Origin: Sinohyriopsis cumingii
Taxonomy: Eukaryota; Mollusca; Bivalvia; Unionida; Unionidae
NCBI GenBank assembly: GCA_028554795.2
Contig: CM068838.1
Location: 124,627,928-124,691,927, forward strand
Reading direction: 5' to 3'
Length of the DNA stretch: 64,000 bases
Shown here: one piece after another, positions 10,211 to 22,984 of the stretch
Layout of the letters: each line of letters starts with the position of its first letter
Numbering within the stretch: position 1 is the first letter of the stretch
The notes under the pieces: model-generated
Told to the model about the DNA's origin: nothing
The model's database searches: none
The model's input: only the letters and a program-made list of their open reading frames with translations
Translations under genes and position numbers: made by a program

Positions 10211-11781
10211 GTAAGAAGGGCGGTATACCTTTTTAACAACAGAGAAGGTAGATTTGGTACTGTTTGATGTTCAATATCCCAATATCGTTGATATAGTGCA
10301 ATATATAAAAAGTATCAGTAATACTAGCTACAAATAATACTGTTTAACAGTGTAATGCTGTCTCATCTGTTATTATTATATGCTCATTTTTGCCCCGTTA
10401 ACTTTACATTGTCAGAATCGTTCAATATTCCCCGATACTGAACGCGCGAGACAATACACATATAGCATTCACGTGAATAAAGGAACTACTTTCTATTGTA
10501 AACAAACAATGGACGCAGACGCCAGAACTTTTGATTTGTAAACAAATCATGTACACTCGCGTCAGAGGCTCTTTATGTTGTGGTTGTTTAAATTTGTTTC
10601 TGAATGAACTAAAACATGTTTCGTGGACTGCAAAAAAACCCAGCTGTTTTGGCACATTCCGCATTCATACAATGTTACGGATTTAGGCTAGCTACATTAT
10701 ATAAAAGACTGAAGATAAGGTCCTTACAAATAACATACAAGTGACAAGGCATATACTGTCTTCTTTAGCTGGTGATAAGAATGGCAAAATAAAATATACT
10801 TACAGTTTTACATCCTGAATTTCCTCAAAATGTATTTTCTTAATTCTGTAAATCCGAATTACATGAGCCGTATCAGAGGTTTTCAATCTGGATTACACAT
10901 TTCGAAATTGTGCTGTAATTTCTCATCCTCCTCACTGCACTCAAAATGAAATAAGCATTAAATTCCATAGCGTCTTTTTGATAATTGCAATTGAAAGACT
11001 TCATATTTTTCCCACATTATGATTTCAAACATTCAATGACAGAAACAGAAACACATTTGCAGACGTAAACACGCTTCTCCCGCGCCACTTCAATCCGATG
11101 TATTTCATGTATAATTTGCACAGATGAATCCAGTCCAAAATCACAAACTTTCGTCAAATCGAAACAAAATACCAAAATATATTCATTCCAGATCAAATGG
11201 AAAAGTTGTTGCAATGCGCATTCATTCACAATATGACTGCAAATTTCAATTTTAAGTAGACACGCCATTTTCTTTCGAAAGTTATGTCGAGCGCGCGACT
11301 AAGTTCAAATTTATCTGGGCGGAGTTATGTGCGCATTAATAATGATGTCATTGTGTAATGACAAATCTGCGCTTGTGTATTTAGTTTGGAATACGGCATT
11401 CATTCATTTACGTTGTTTCTTGTAGTGTATTTAGTTTATATAATTAAACCTTAGGTAGAATTAAAAAAATGAGCATATAAAAAAAAGGTTACTGCATTTG
11501 TATGGGAAAATATGAACTCGTTTTGTCGGAAGGATATACTGCACTCCCAAGGTCGTGCAGTATTCCATCCCAAAACTCGTTCATATTTTCCCATACAAAT
11601 GCAGTAACCTATAACTACAATGTTATGACGGGATTCCTGAAGAAGTAATAGTCAAAATGTTTCGTTTCTTCCGTGATTTTTTTCAGTTGTGTGTACTTTT
11701 CTATTGTTTATAACCCTTCCTCCTCCTTTTGTCTTTATCTCTTTTCATGCCATCTTCTTTTTTTTCTTCTTCTTCTTTTTT

Positions 11782-11818
<37 letters not shown>

Positions 11819-11821
11819 CAG
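10211..11821. other. intron 3 of TNF ligand gene A
   Basis: No genes. It contains a pair of 15-bp inverted repeats TATATGCTCATTTTT (about 10376-10390 and 11466-11480), the fold-back at 11486-11610 and an (ATT)n tract just before the acceptor (11785-11818). Confidence 0.6.
11486..11610. repeat. fold-back palindrome
   Basis: Perfect 32-bp arms (11486-11517 and 11579-11610, beginning AGGTTACTGCATTTGTATGG). Further inverted matches continue inward (CTGCAC...GTGCAG). It could form a long hairpin in DNA or in the pre-mRNA. Confidence 0.9.
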
Positions 11822-12204
11822 AGAAGCTGACCTGGCAGACTGATGCTGGATATGGCTCGGCCTTCACGCAAGGTATAACCTTGACACCAGAGTCCAGATT
11901 ACAGGTGCCACACGCCGGATTTTATTTTGTCTATTCTGTAGTGACGTTTAAATGCCAGTTGGGATCGGCGTCGCGTGTCCATATGATTACCCGGCAACAC
12001 AGAGGTCGTCCGAATGCGGGTGTTCAGCCGCTCTTGTTGAGTAAGACAAGTGAGTGCAGACCTGGCGGAATCTATACCAGCTTCCTAGCAGGCGTGCAGA
12101 GCTTGAAAAGCAACGATGAATTGTCCGTGAACCTGACAGATGTTTCATTGACTAGTGTGTACAAGGCAACACTCTCAAATTATTTTGGAGTTTATTTAAT
12201 ATAA
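11822..12204 (+). CDS. TNF ligand gene A, exon 4 (TNF homology domain, stop)
   Basis: 383 nt, starting after an (ATT)n-CCAG acceptor in phase 1 and ending at TAA. It encodes the core of the TNF homology domain: 'LTWQT' strand, 'RLQVPHAGFYFVYSVVTF' (the L-x-V-P-x-x-G-x-Y-x-V-Y-S family signature), a Cys pair (VTFKC and SECRP) likely forming the domain disulphide, and a terminal 'NYFGVYLI' strand. Length and last-exon position are typical of the family. It shares most motif residues with the exon at 38664. Confidence 0.92.
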
Positions 12205-12553
12205 CTTACGCTGGCATATTTCTTCTTTAAAGCTGAACGGACTTAACACAGTCATACTTATTTAAATAATTAGTGAGGGAATTATGAGTTTAAATTCATT
12301 CATCATGTTCATTTAATAATACAAATGGGTAGGGGGCTGGCAGGTATTCCAGCACATTGATTCTTCGTTATAGAGTCGTTTCATGTTCGCGAACCATACA
12401 TTAATGCATGGAGTTCAAGCGTTGCTTTGTTCGGGCACGCATATACAGTTTCCAAGAAATGTTTGTGTATTTTTAGTGTCGGATTTTTATAATTAACCAT
12501 GGGGCTATTGATGAAATTAAGTATATGCGTCACCATTACTATGTATTTTTTAA

Positions 12554-12623
12554 TAAATGTATGTATGTGTGTATGCATGCATGTATGTATGTATGTATGT
12601 GTGTATGTATGTATGTATGTATG
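12554..12623. repeat. (TATG)n tetranucleotide microsatellite
   Basis: Imperfect run of TATG/TGTG/CATG units, about 70 bp. Confidence 0.95.
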
Positions 12624-14234
12624 TTGAAACATTCATTTCTGTATATAGTTCCCGTAAGATATTCAGGGCAATAACAATCAGGATAATGAGAATGTTAAGA
12701 TAACTGATTATTATCTATGAGAGATTTAATTTGGACATGTCATACACATATTCCATTTTTATAGTCTCCCTGGGCTAACTCTCGTTTCGCTTGGATCTTC
12801 CACAGGAAAGAACAGTTTGATGGTGTAGCCATACTTTTAATGTCACACAGGTACAGAATAGATTTCAGAACTTATGATTAAAGATAAAAATGAACCGAGA
12901 AAATTGTTCGTGAAAATAGAAATGGATAACTCTTGCAAAACGCCAAAACCGTTTTTATACATACGTTTCATACATTGTTATGAACAATGGTCTTCATACA
13001 AACAAAAGATCGTTAAATCTTAAATAAATAAACCATGCGTTTGTATTGGAAGTCAAAGTCAACTTTCAGAAAATGTCTTAACATGGTCATTATGTTTTCA
13101 AAATTGTCTATTATTTTCCTTTGCGGATAGGTGATTCATTATTTTTTATTGATGACGTTATAATGTATTCGACGGTCTTAGTGTGTATGCTTGTGTGTTT
13201 TACATGCCAAGATCATTTAGAAATAATATAATCAAATGGTCACATCGTAAACAAAGAAGCAATCAGACCATGAAGAAACAGTTTGATTTATTTCTAAACA
13301 GTATTATTTTGTTGCCATCCATAAAGCTTGCTACTCAGTGGATTAAGTTGTTTAAATACAACAGTACTTTAAAACTTTGAAATTGATTGGATTTGTTTTC
13401 TTGGACACTACTCGTGGTTATAGATACAAATTTGTGGTCTATCTTTTGAAGTAATTTGTTTGTTTGTTTGTTTGTTTAATTTTGTTTTGCTTTTTGGTTT
13501 CTGGGGGTTGGGGTTGGAGTTTTTTGTAACGCGATATTAAAGTCTGCAAATGCAGTACACTTGGCATATTTTATCAGTAACGCTAAGACACGGGAATCCC
13601 AATCGTATGACGAGACTTACATTTATTTTATTGATTAGGGCGGGAGATAGGGGGTGAGTCTGCATGAAAAGACGTTATACCAGTCTTAGATAAAGCAATA
13701 TATAATTTACTTCCTGGAATTTCTGTAGACTAGATGATTACACTGGAACTTACCCTCATATATATTATGCAAACGTAACGCCCATGAGCCTGTTTTTGTC
13801 TATGTCTGTGTGCGTAAAATTGTAAAATGTTGTTAATACCTCTTTAAACTTAACTTGATCAACGCCAGTCACTTTAACTCAAGCTCGTTAGGAATAAAGT
13901 ATCTACGTTTCAGATTCTAAAATTGTTAAGTATACATGTATATAATATTGTTTGTATTGTGATGAAACAATTTGATAATCTGCAAAATAAATTTGGCAGC
14001 TAATAGGAATATCGCTTCTTATGCCTCCGTTTTGATACATTTCAAAAAATTATTTTCCAAGAATGGAAATTCTTTCAATCTCATTTATTTATTGTACTGA
14101 GTAACGGTTTTATAGTTTGTTTGATGTCACATGTTTATTGAGCTTTTGTTTTGCATGCATTTCGATTGCCATTAAATCTTTCATACGTCTGTCATTAAAA
14201 TTATTTGATGTTTTATTCTGATTTTACTGATGCA

Positions 14235-14410
14235 TGACGGAAGTTTTAGATACACATATATTGACTAGGATAAACGTACGGACGTTGTACATACTGATAT
14301 ATTTACAATGATAACGGGACGGACGTTTTACATACTGATATATTTTACAAGGATAACGGGACGGAGGTTTTAGTTACTCATATATTTACAAGGATAAATG
14401 GACGGACATA
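14235..14410. repeat. ~42-bp tandem repeats, about four units
   Basis: Units start with GATAACGGGACGGACGTTTT and continue to a TGATATATTTACAA.. end. The outer units are diverged. Confidence 0.75.
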
Positions 14411-15911
14411 TGAAACATTATATGAAGTATTAGGATCAAACGATCTAACCCATGATCTCACATGCACTATACTTCTTAATTCCTTTCCAGGCTGCTTCTG
14501 TCTTGTTAATATTGAATTTCAGGTCTGAGATCCTTGTAAATTAAGCTAATGCATCAATCGAAATTGGGAGATTCGAATGACCAATAAAAAATAAAAGCAG
14601 AATAATCTGCAAATTTAATATCTTTTTTATTCTTATTGCTTTTCTCTTACTACTGAAAACGTAATCAATATCAATAAAATAGAAGATTTACGTAGAAGCT
14701 GAAATACAAGAAAACCAATGAAATAAAATTTGCAAAAGGTAGACACATATTAGCATTATCGAGAATGGGGATTTTATCTGATCTCAAACTAATTTTGGTC
14801 CAGGCTTCTATAAACGTCCTTTTCTCCCGCTTGGACAATAACTGAATGATATTTATTGAGGTAAATAGTTTTCAGTGATGTTTTGAGACTGTCATTGGTG
14901 GCACCAGCGTATGGTTTCACATGTACATCACGTGAAAGTCCACTGGTGTTGATTCCTTTCAGAAGAGATGATCCTGTTTTTGTTCGTGGGGGAGGAGCAT
15001 GACTTTGATTTTGATCTGTCTGAGGCTGTTCGTAACTCTTTTGTTTAGTGTGTATTGGTTTGTCGGTTTACCCCTGTCTGTCGAACTAGTGACTGTCTCG
15101 TAATCGACTTTTGGGTATTAGCTTGAACTGATTCGATAACATTTTGTATATTTCTTTATAATACCCTAAAGATCCGTTAGATTTTAGCGAACTGGTGTTA
15201 ACACAAAAATGAAGTTCAACAAGTGAGAGCAAATTTGTAATAAAGATAAAACAGTTTTAATTTTAATAATCGGTCCCTCTGCATGAAAAATACGTAAATG
15301 GGATTGCCCGTACTTCTAATATATTTGGCAGCCAATAAACGATTGCGTTTTTCACACAATACTCATAGGAGGTGAGTAATTCGTGACTGTTAATCTGATT
15401 AGAAACAGAAAAAGAATGGCCAGATTATTCGTGTCAGGTGACGCTCGTCATACTATAAATATCTAAAGGCAAACACGACTTTATATACATCTGCAAAGCT
15501 TTGACACTATACTGCATCACAGGGGAATGGCAATCTGTGAACATCAGATCTGTTTAAACATAGGGGAAATAAGGCCAGGTTTTTCGCATCAAATGAAGCT
15601 AATATAAATATTGCAATGGCCGGCTTTATATACATCCGCAAATAGAATACTCACTGTTTAACAATATAGAACTTGGATCTAGAAAAGATACAATTCGATA
15701 CATGACATACCGTTTGCTTGCACTTTAAAATGTCAGATCTGTTTCGAATGTATGTATAGTATGTACACTTTATCTCTGATATACCACGAGATGTATACCT
15801 TTTTTTCATTTAAAGGAAACGAAGCTTGCGGAGTTTTCTTTTAAAGAAAAAATTATACAGTGAGTTCACCCTATGATTGATAATCCATATCACCCTACGA
15901 TCGCTCCAGTA

Positions 15912-16077
15912 CAGTGGCGTGACGGGAGGGGGCGGACTACACCGGGTGACACCATCAGATGGGGTGATGCCAAAATGACTGTCAATAAAAGTTTGAATTT
16001 TTGTGCAGGAAGGAGATCCATGGGGGTGACAACATTAGTTACTGTACTGGGTGACACCAACCCAAGTGACGCCACTG
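15912..16077. mobile_element. hAT-type MITE, 166 bp
   Basis: Ends CAGTGGCGT...ACGCCACTG. A perfect 8-bp duplication CTCCAGTA flanks it (15904-15911 and 16078-16085). The inside is GC-rich and non-coding; the 107-codon frame crossing it is accidental. Confidence 0.95.
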
Positions 16078-16285
16078 CTCCAGTACACCGTACGAGAACT
16101 CGAATTCACTTTATAATCAATCCATCTGCCCCATTTTTAACGATTTGGCGTTCCATTTTTTTCAGCAATCCCCTTAAGTATCTTGCTACCATTTAAGGTA
16201 TACAGTGAAGGTGGTAGATACCTCATTGGAAAATTCCGCACTGTAGGAGTGTTTCATTATCTTGTATTTCCAATGTCTTTTTGAG

Positions 16286-16287
<2 letters not shown>

Positions 16288-16316
<29 letters not shown>

Positions 16317-16360
16317 GTCAGAAATGACACAGACTTGAGAGAGAGAGAGAGAGAGAGAGA
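16288..16360. repeat. (TC)n ... (GA)n inverted microsatellite pair
   Basis: A (TC)n run (16288-16314) and a (GA)n run (16336-16360) are separated by ~21 bp, so the two tracts are complementary and can form a hairpin. Confidence 0.9.
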
Positions 16361-18381
16361 CCAATGCACAAACAGACACTAAAGACAATAAAGCAATCGG
16401 TCTTTTTCTACCAAACTTGTACAAATTATATAACCATGTGATGATTTCTTCAGTGTATTCCTTGTAACTCGAGAAGAAGAGAACAGGTTTACAGGCAAAT
16501 TCATGTGGGACGTTAAATATTTTATTATAATTTAAAATGTTCATTTGGACTTTATCTGTATTCCAATTTCAGTAATTTTTTAAATCTTGAAATTGGAACA
16601 TTTTCTACACTTCAGAACATGATTTTACAGTGTTTAATACCTTTTGTGAAGAAAAGAAAACCCAGAAAAACTTATAGTTTAATGAAGAATTTTGCAAAAC
16701 GTTTTCAACATGGTCAAATTTTACACGGGCAGAGCCGTCAGCGTTCATTTTCTTCGACCTATATAACCCAACATGTTTGGACATCGTATGGTCATGAAAC
16801 ATACGTGTACAGGTGTCGCATATGGCAAATATGAACTCGATACTACAGCCTTCAAACAATATTTAGACACATTTATACACATACTTACGTTTTAGGACAG
16901 GCCAGTTTATGTTCTTCAATAGTCCTAACCCTTGAAACGGAGCAATTACGAAGCTCAAAATATAAATGATATTCCAAGAGAACGATTTAATTTATAACTT
17001 TTAAATTAGAAGCAAAATATCTAAAGATATTACAAATTGAACGACGTATTATACCTTCTAAAATGTTTGTCAAGATTTGTAGTTTATCTCTGCTACATGC
17101 TAGCGATGGGGATGCATGGCCTACCGCAGTCTATCGCTGTCATCGACTTGTAAGTCTATCTACTTTCACACATACAAATTTTGTTTACGACTTAACCAAA
17201 CGAACGTAGAATTGAAGAGGAAAGAACAGACTCAAAAGTTATTTTTGGGGTTTTTATATCAGGTTTGGGAGGGGGTATGTCGTTTATTCTTTGTAGTGAT
17301 TATAAATGCATATTTATGAGTGACCCATCCCTGATTCTGAAATTTGCAGGATACACGGTTGCCCTCCAAACTAATGGTTCCCGTCTTCTGCTTCGATGCG
17401 GTCCTGAGCGTGTAGCATAATTTTATCATCTTATTAAGGCCGAAGTGATCACGTCAGCATTGCACATGCTGAAAAAAATTGTGTTTGAAAGAATTATTTT
17501 TCGTGGAATGTCGTACATAATATACTATATAGAACTAAAAATGAGAAATGGTTTACTGTGTACAAATGTTTGCCGGAGCAATGAGTAAGGCTTTAAACAC
17601 TCAGACTGTTCTCTCGTACAACGTAAATAGTTTTCCGTACAAATCCAACACTGTTTAACGCTTACTTCATTTTACTAGAGCAAAAACAGAAACAACTGGG
17701 TCAACCTACATTCCGAGCCAAAGTCAAGTATTTGTGAAAAAAACATATGTTGCTCTATTGCTAACAGTAGGAATCAAATTAAATTTGTTCTTTAAAGGAT
17801 GCAACATCTTGTTGCACACACATCAGCTGAGTATTCACGAGTGAAATCTGTCCATGTACTTAAATTCGACTCATTGCAGAAGCTCAAATATACGGTCTAA
17901 ATATAGCCTTATCTACAGTCACGTTATTAACCACATGATATGTGTAATACAGAAAATCGGGGAAAATATTATCATGTTTCAACGTTTGTTTCAGAAACAA
18001 ACTTCATATATACTCTAAAATGCTCATTTTTTTTACATGCATGTGACTTGTTTTATGAAACTTCCTGGTGATAAGTATAGTAAACAACATATAATTGTAG
18101 GAAGTTTCACTAAACGCTGATGACTAAGTTGTGTGACATAAAACGAGATGTTACAATGCTCTTAATCTTCAGTAAATTCGACTAGCGTTTGGATATCAAG
18201 GCAGGATCAAATCATTTAGAATTGTGTTAGACAGTAACATCTGATTCTAAGTGAGACAAAGGTTTCCGTCTAAATTAGTGACATAATATGCCGACAGCAT
18301 TTTTTTCAATTATGCCTTTCTTGATGACAAGCTATTTAAAGCGAATGTAGTACTGCCTTTAGTATAACATTACAGTCAATG

Positions 18382-18382
<1 letters not shown>

Positions 18383-18422
<40 letters not shown>
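18383..18422. repeat. (CA)n microsatellite
   Basis: About 20 CA units. Unlike the others it is not next to a recognisable SINE body. Confidence 0.95.
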
Positions 18423-18425
<3 letters not shown>

Positions 18426-20039
18426 TACCGTAATACTAATATGGCTTCGGATTGACTATAGCAACTTAGACATTCGAATAAAAACAATACAATACCTTTA
18501 ATACTTTTCTAAGGATTCGAAAAGGCGCTCGTGCGCTAAAATATATTTCTTTTTACCATGAATTTATAGCAAATAAGCTGATGACATGGTCGGTTTGCGA
18601 AACTGTTGTTTTTCACTTCAGTCAAATTTGAACTATAACACACACGTATCCTCGCTTAACGGGAGTTTAGCAGCAGCAACAAATATACAAAAAGATCCTC
18701 GAATTATTTGTAAACATGGGAACGTGTCATCATGGTCATTGGTCCAGGTCTTTTTCAGTCAATTGCCGTGAGAATACATTATTTCTGAAACATGATACAT
18801 TAACCGGGGTGGTGCGCCATGGGGGTGGGGCAGCACTGTTACAATGTTACCAGCTGCTACATGGTAGCAATCGTTAATGAACAGCTGTCGTTCCCTTGAG
18901 GGACGGACATGTTTTAACTATTTTAGTCCACCCAGGGTTGATTGAATGCCAGCTTCAACTGGCAAGATGCTAACCTACCATGAACGTGCTAATAGAAAGT
19001 CTCGTACCGTTGGCTGCTTTTCCACCATGGAAAATGCCATAAGGACCTAACTTATGAGGAATAGTAGATATGGACAATCTTGGTTTTCTATATCACACAG
19101 CTTATTTTTAGCAAACAGCTGTTGCAATCTCTGAGGTCTCACTGGATAGTTTCGTATTTTGACTCCTCTCTGATTTTTAAGGTAGGAGGCATGAACCTAA
19201 TTATCATAAGCCTAGCATTTACAAATTCAAACATAAGCTAAATCTGTAATGTTTTTTAGATTAACTTTGAGTTAGGCTTGAAAATGAGTTGGTTGTTTGG
19301 TGACTGCCTGTCACAGTTAGACTAGCACTGGAGATCAAATGCGTAACTTGGGCTTCAAATGAACAGCCGACTTGGCCTGCGTATTTACGTATGTCTGCTA
19401 CAGAGTTAAATATCTAAAAATCGAGATGGTTGAGGGGTGATGAAAAATATGCTGATTTGTTATAGTACTAGTGAACTTTATTCATGCATAAGGCATATAC
19501 TGATTCTTTTAGCTGCCAAGTCACAGGAAAATATTAAAAATTGCTCTTTGCTGTCAAAAATGAATGTAAAAAAGAGCGGTTGGTGTCAATGTTGGTTCAG
19601 TATAAAAGCCACCAGTTGAATAAGGAATTAACCTGACAGCCGCAGTCAAAATCTCACATGCATGCTTTCAACAAAAATCATTTTTTTTTTTTTTTTTTTG
19701 TATCTTCAGTGTAAAATTATTAAAATTTTTCTGCAATAAGTCATTGTCGGATGAAAATTCACCCGATAAACTGTTCAGTGATACCTGAAAGGAAAAGAAT
19801 GTCTGGAAGCTGCGGGATCCACAGGCAGAATTAAAATCAATATACAGCATTAGTGCCATCAGCTGTTCAGATGCTCTAAATGGGGATTCAAAGAAAATTA
19901 TCCTTCGAGTAAGCACCACACCCGTCTCATAAGATTACATTCTCGTTGCCTTCTCAAGGTACCAAATCATTCTTGCTCGTGTCTGTTTCATTCCTGTTTT
20001 TCAAAAGTTAATTTTTCTACCTCGTTACATAATTACTTC

Positions 20040-20363
20040 GACAGCTCCAGAGGCTTAGTGGTTTCAGCGTCCGCCTTGGATGCGGGAGGTCGCGGATTCG
20101 AACCCTGGCCGAGTAATATCAAACATTTATCAAAATAGTGCTTACAGCTGACTTGCTTGGCGCTCAGCTTTAAGAGGTTTGTGCTAGGACTGGTCGACCT
20201 GGTCTCAGGATAATGATGGGACATGATGCTACATGTCTGCGGCATGAAGCCCCAGTAATAGACATCACTAAATACTGTCGCACTGCATACATCGTAGCGA
20301 TATGACTGAACAATTGTTAAAGCTACGTTAAAAATCCAAATCACACACACACACACACACACA
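20040..20363 (+). mobile_element. tRNA-derived SINE, copy 3
   Basis: Same family. The head has B-box GATTCGAACCC, the body includes GTGCTAGGACTGG and GTCTGCGGCATGAAGCCCCAG, and it ends GTTAAAAATCCAAATC followed by (AC)n. No clear target duplication is visible. Confidence 0.85.
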
Positions 20364-21109
20364 ATTTTCTTTTTACTATGGAGCAGCAATATGATAAACT
20401 TAGCTATTCATTGCTTTTTTGCCCCCTGATGTTCTACCAAAATGTTTAGCTGTTATACGTTTTTTTTTATAGGCTACCATAATCTTTTATTTTATACACG
20501 TTTCACAGAATTTAGCATCTTTATATATTACACTCTATCCTGTTGTACTTTGTGTTTACGTTTTTTTTGGGGAAGATTTTTTTTGTACGATTCTTTATTT
20601 TACACTTTCCGAATTCGGCTTCTAGTTGTCAATATATTACCACTATTGTGCTGATATGACGTTAACGATATTATATATATTTATCTACCAGGAAGTTCTA
20701 CTTATGAGCTCATTTCATAATAATAACCACATTTGGCAAAATTACAAAATTTCGTTTATAACAGAAACGTTATGAGGTGGATGCATATAAAGTATGCTCT
20801 GGTCAGCTGATATTGTACTCGATACGGAAGCGACTTATTTATAATCGGTTGTTTGAAAGAAGTTTTACCTCATATTGTTTGTATGTCTATTTTTATCATA
20901 TCTATTTTTAGTTGAGTTGTGTAAGTTAATATGCTCTAATGACAATTCTGTTTACTAGCTGAGTTCTAGACGGAAGTTATGAGATAACATATTTCACTAG
21001 CAAAAATAGCATAAAGTCGCACCAAGGGCTATATCAAAAGAAAATATATCAGCAATTTAATATTAAACATATTAATGAACATTAAAAATAGATTTATCAA
21101 ACCAGCGGA

Positions 21110-21111
<2 letters not shown>

Positions 21112-21153
<42 letters not shown>

Positions 21154-21453
21154 TTTGGATTTTTAACGTAGGTTTAAAACATTTCAGACATATTGCTACG
21201 ATGTCTGCAGAATGGCAGTTTTAGTGGTGTCTAGCACTTGGGCATCATGCCGTAGACATATAGCATCCCACCCAGTCACATTATCCTGACACCAGGCCGA
21301 CCAGTCCTAACACTATCCTCTTAATGCTGACTGCCTAGCGAGTCAGCTGTGAGTACTATTTTTATAATTCTTTGGTATGACTCGGTCGAGGTTCGAACCA
21401 GCGACTTCCCGATCAGAGGCGGATTCTCTAACCACTAAGGCCACCGGAGTGGT
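21112..21453 (-). mobile_element. tRNA-derived SINE, copy 4
   Basis: Same family, minus strand, with a 40-bp (AC)n tail (GT on the plus strand, 21112-21151). The 13-bp duplication AAACCAGYGGATA flanks it with one mismatch (21099-21111 and 21454-21466). Confidence 0.92.
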
Positions 21454-21466
21454 AAACCAGTGGATA

Positions 21467-22888
21467 CAGATAAATTAATGATTAAATTGGCTCTTGGATG
21501 TTCAATATGCCTCAACATGTTTTACAGCTTGATAATACCATGAAAATATCGATATCTGTTTTAAAATGTAATTCAACTCAAGTGTATGTATTGTTACGAG
21601 TCTATGCTTTTGAAATAAGTAACAGAGAAGGGCGAAGACAACAAGCTTTGGAAAATTATACAAATAATTTATTTCCCTAAAATACTAAGTGAAAAAAGAA
21701 AAGAAACTTTCGGTATTGTGAATAAGTCCAAAAATAATCCAAGAATTAAAAAACACAAGTCCTATCAATGAAAAATTCTAAATTTATCAGTGTTCAAATC
21801 CCGATGGAATCAAGATGGAAGGCGATGACGTATGTAATTGTCAGCGTTGTACTGATGTGTCAACAGTCTCTTGTTGAATCACAGAAAATATTATTCCAGG
21901 TTTTTTTAATTCTGTATAATTTCCAAGGAATGTGTTTGTCCAAGAATTATTAGAGCACTTTTGTATTTCCAGGGAAAAGAATCATTTGAATTTCAGTAAT
22001 TTAAAGAAAATATTTTTTAAAAAACTCAGCTCAATCTGGACACAACATAAAACAACTTGACGTCTCAAGTGTTAAGGCACAACTGCTACAATTCTTATCA
22101 TAACATCAGCTATAAAACTAACTACAACGCAAAACAGATTCCCGGATGTATGTATGTATGTACAGTCAGGTCAGGCTACGCTGAGCAGATATGCTCATTC
22201 CCGGCTGTGAAAGCATATGATAAGAACTATGTGGACAGCGCAGAGCATCGGCTCAGGTGCAGTAAAAACTGATTGCACTCCACTGCATCCGAACTAGTCT
22301 CCAAGTATCTCGGCATTGTCGTCCCACTGGATTCAGAATGGTCGGGGGGAGAGAGGGAGGGTGACTTTGCGCAACTATCCCTCGCTTCAATCCAACTCAT
22401 GCGCTAGTCATGATATCATTCCGCTCCGTCAACCAGACACCTTAAAGTCTTAGGCAATGGGCAATCGGCAAAGCTGTAGGTGTGAATGCGCTGGTAGCCG
22501 TTACTGCAGACCTGCACATAGGCGACTCAGGTCATAAGGTTGCTTTTCATATTAGATAATCCATGCACTTTTTAGGATCACATTGCTAACATCCGTAGCT
22601 CGAGAAAGAGTTTAAAAATGCAGACTTAAATATTGTCTGCTTCACCTTTATCTTAGTTAGCAAACCTAAGTGGTAAAAATCTAAGAAAACAAACGTGAAC
22701 CTATTCACCACCGGTGCATGGAACGTGCGTACACCAATGAATAGAACACCAGAAGATAGGGAACAAGTTAAGAATATTTAAGAAGTTTCATCATGATGAC
22801 GGAAATTATCTTTGATAGCCGACATTTTCTCGATAAAATGACATACTATCTCATTTAATTGACAAATATCGCTGACAAATCGTGCAGA

Positions 22889-22984
<96 letters not shown>

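Larger units (their letters stand above)
12205..15911. other. gene-poor region downstream of TNF ligand gene A
   Basis: No gene recognised. It includes the 3' UTR of the TNF ligand gene, a (TATG)n-type tract (12554-12623), a short (GTTT)n run near 13460 and ~42-bp tandem repeats at 14235-14410. Confidence 0.5.
16086..20039. other. gene-poor region
   Basis: No gene recognised. It includes the (TC)n/(GA)n hairpin at 16288-16360, a (CA)n run at 18383-18422 and AT-rich unique sequence. Frames up to 95 codons show no domains. Confidence 0.5.

Noticed and set aside
15873-16196. 107-codon ORF
   Set aside because: It is fully explained by a 166-bp hAT MITE plus flanks.
22690-22770. LINE endonuclease start ('GAWNVRTP')
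   Set aside because: Only about eight residues resemble the motif and the frame gives no further similarity.
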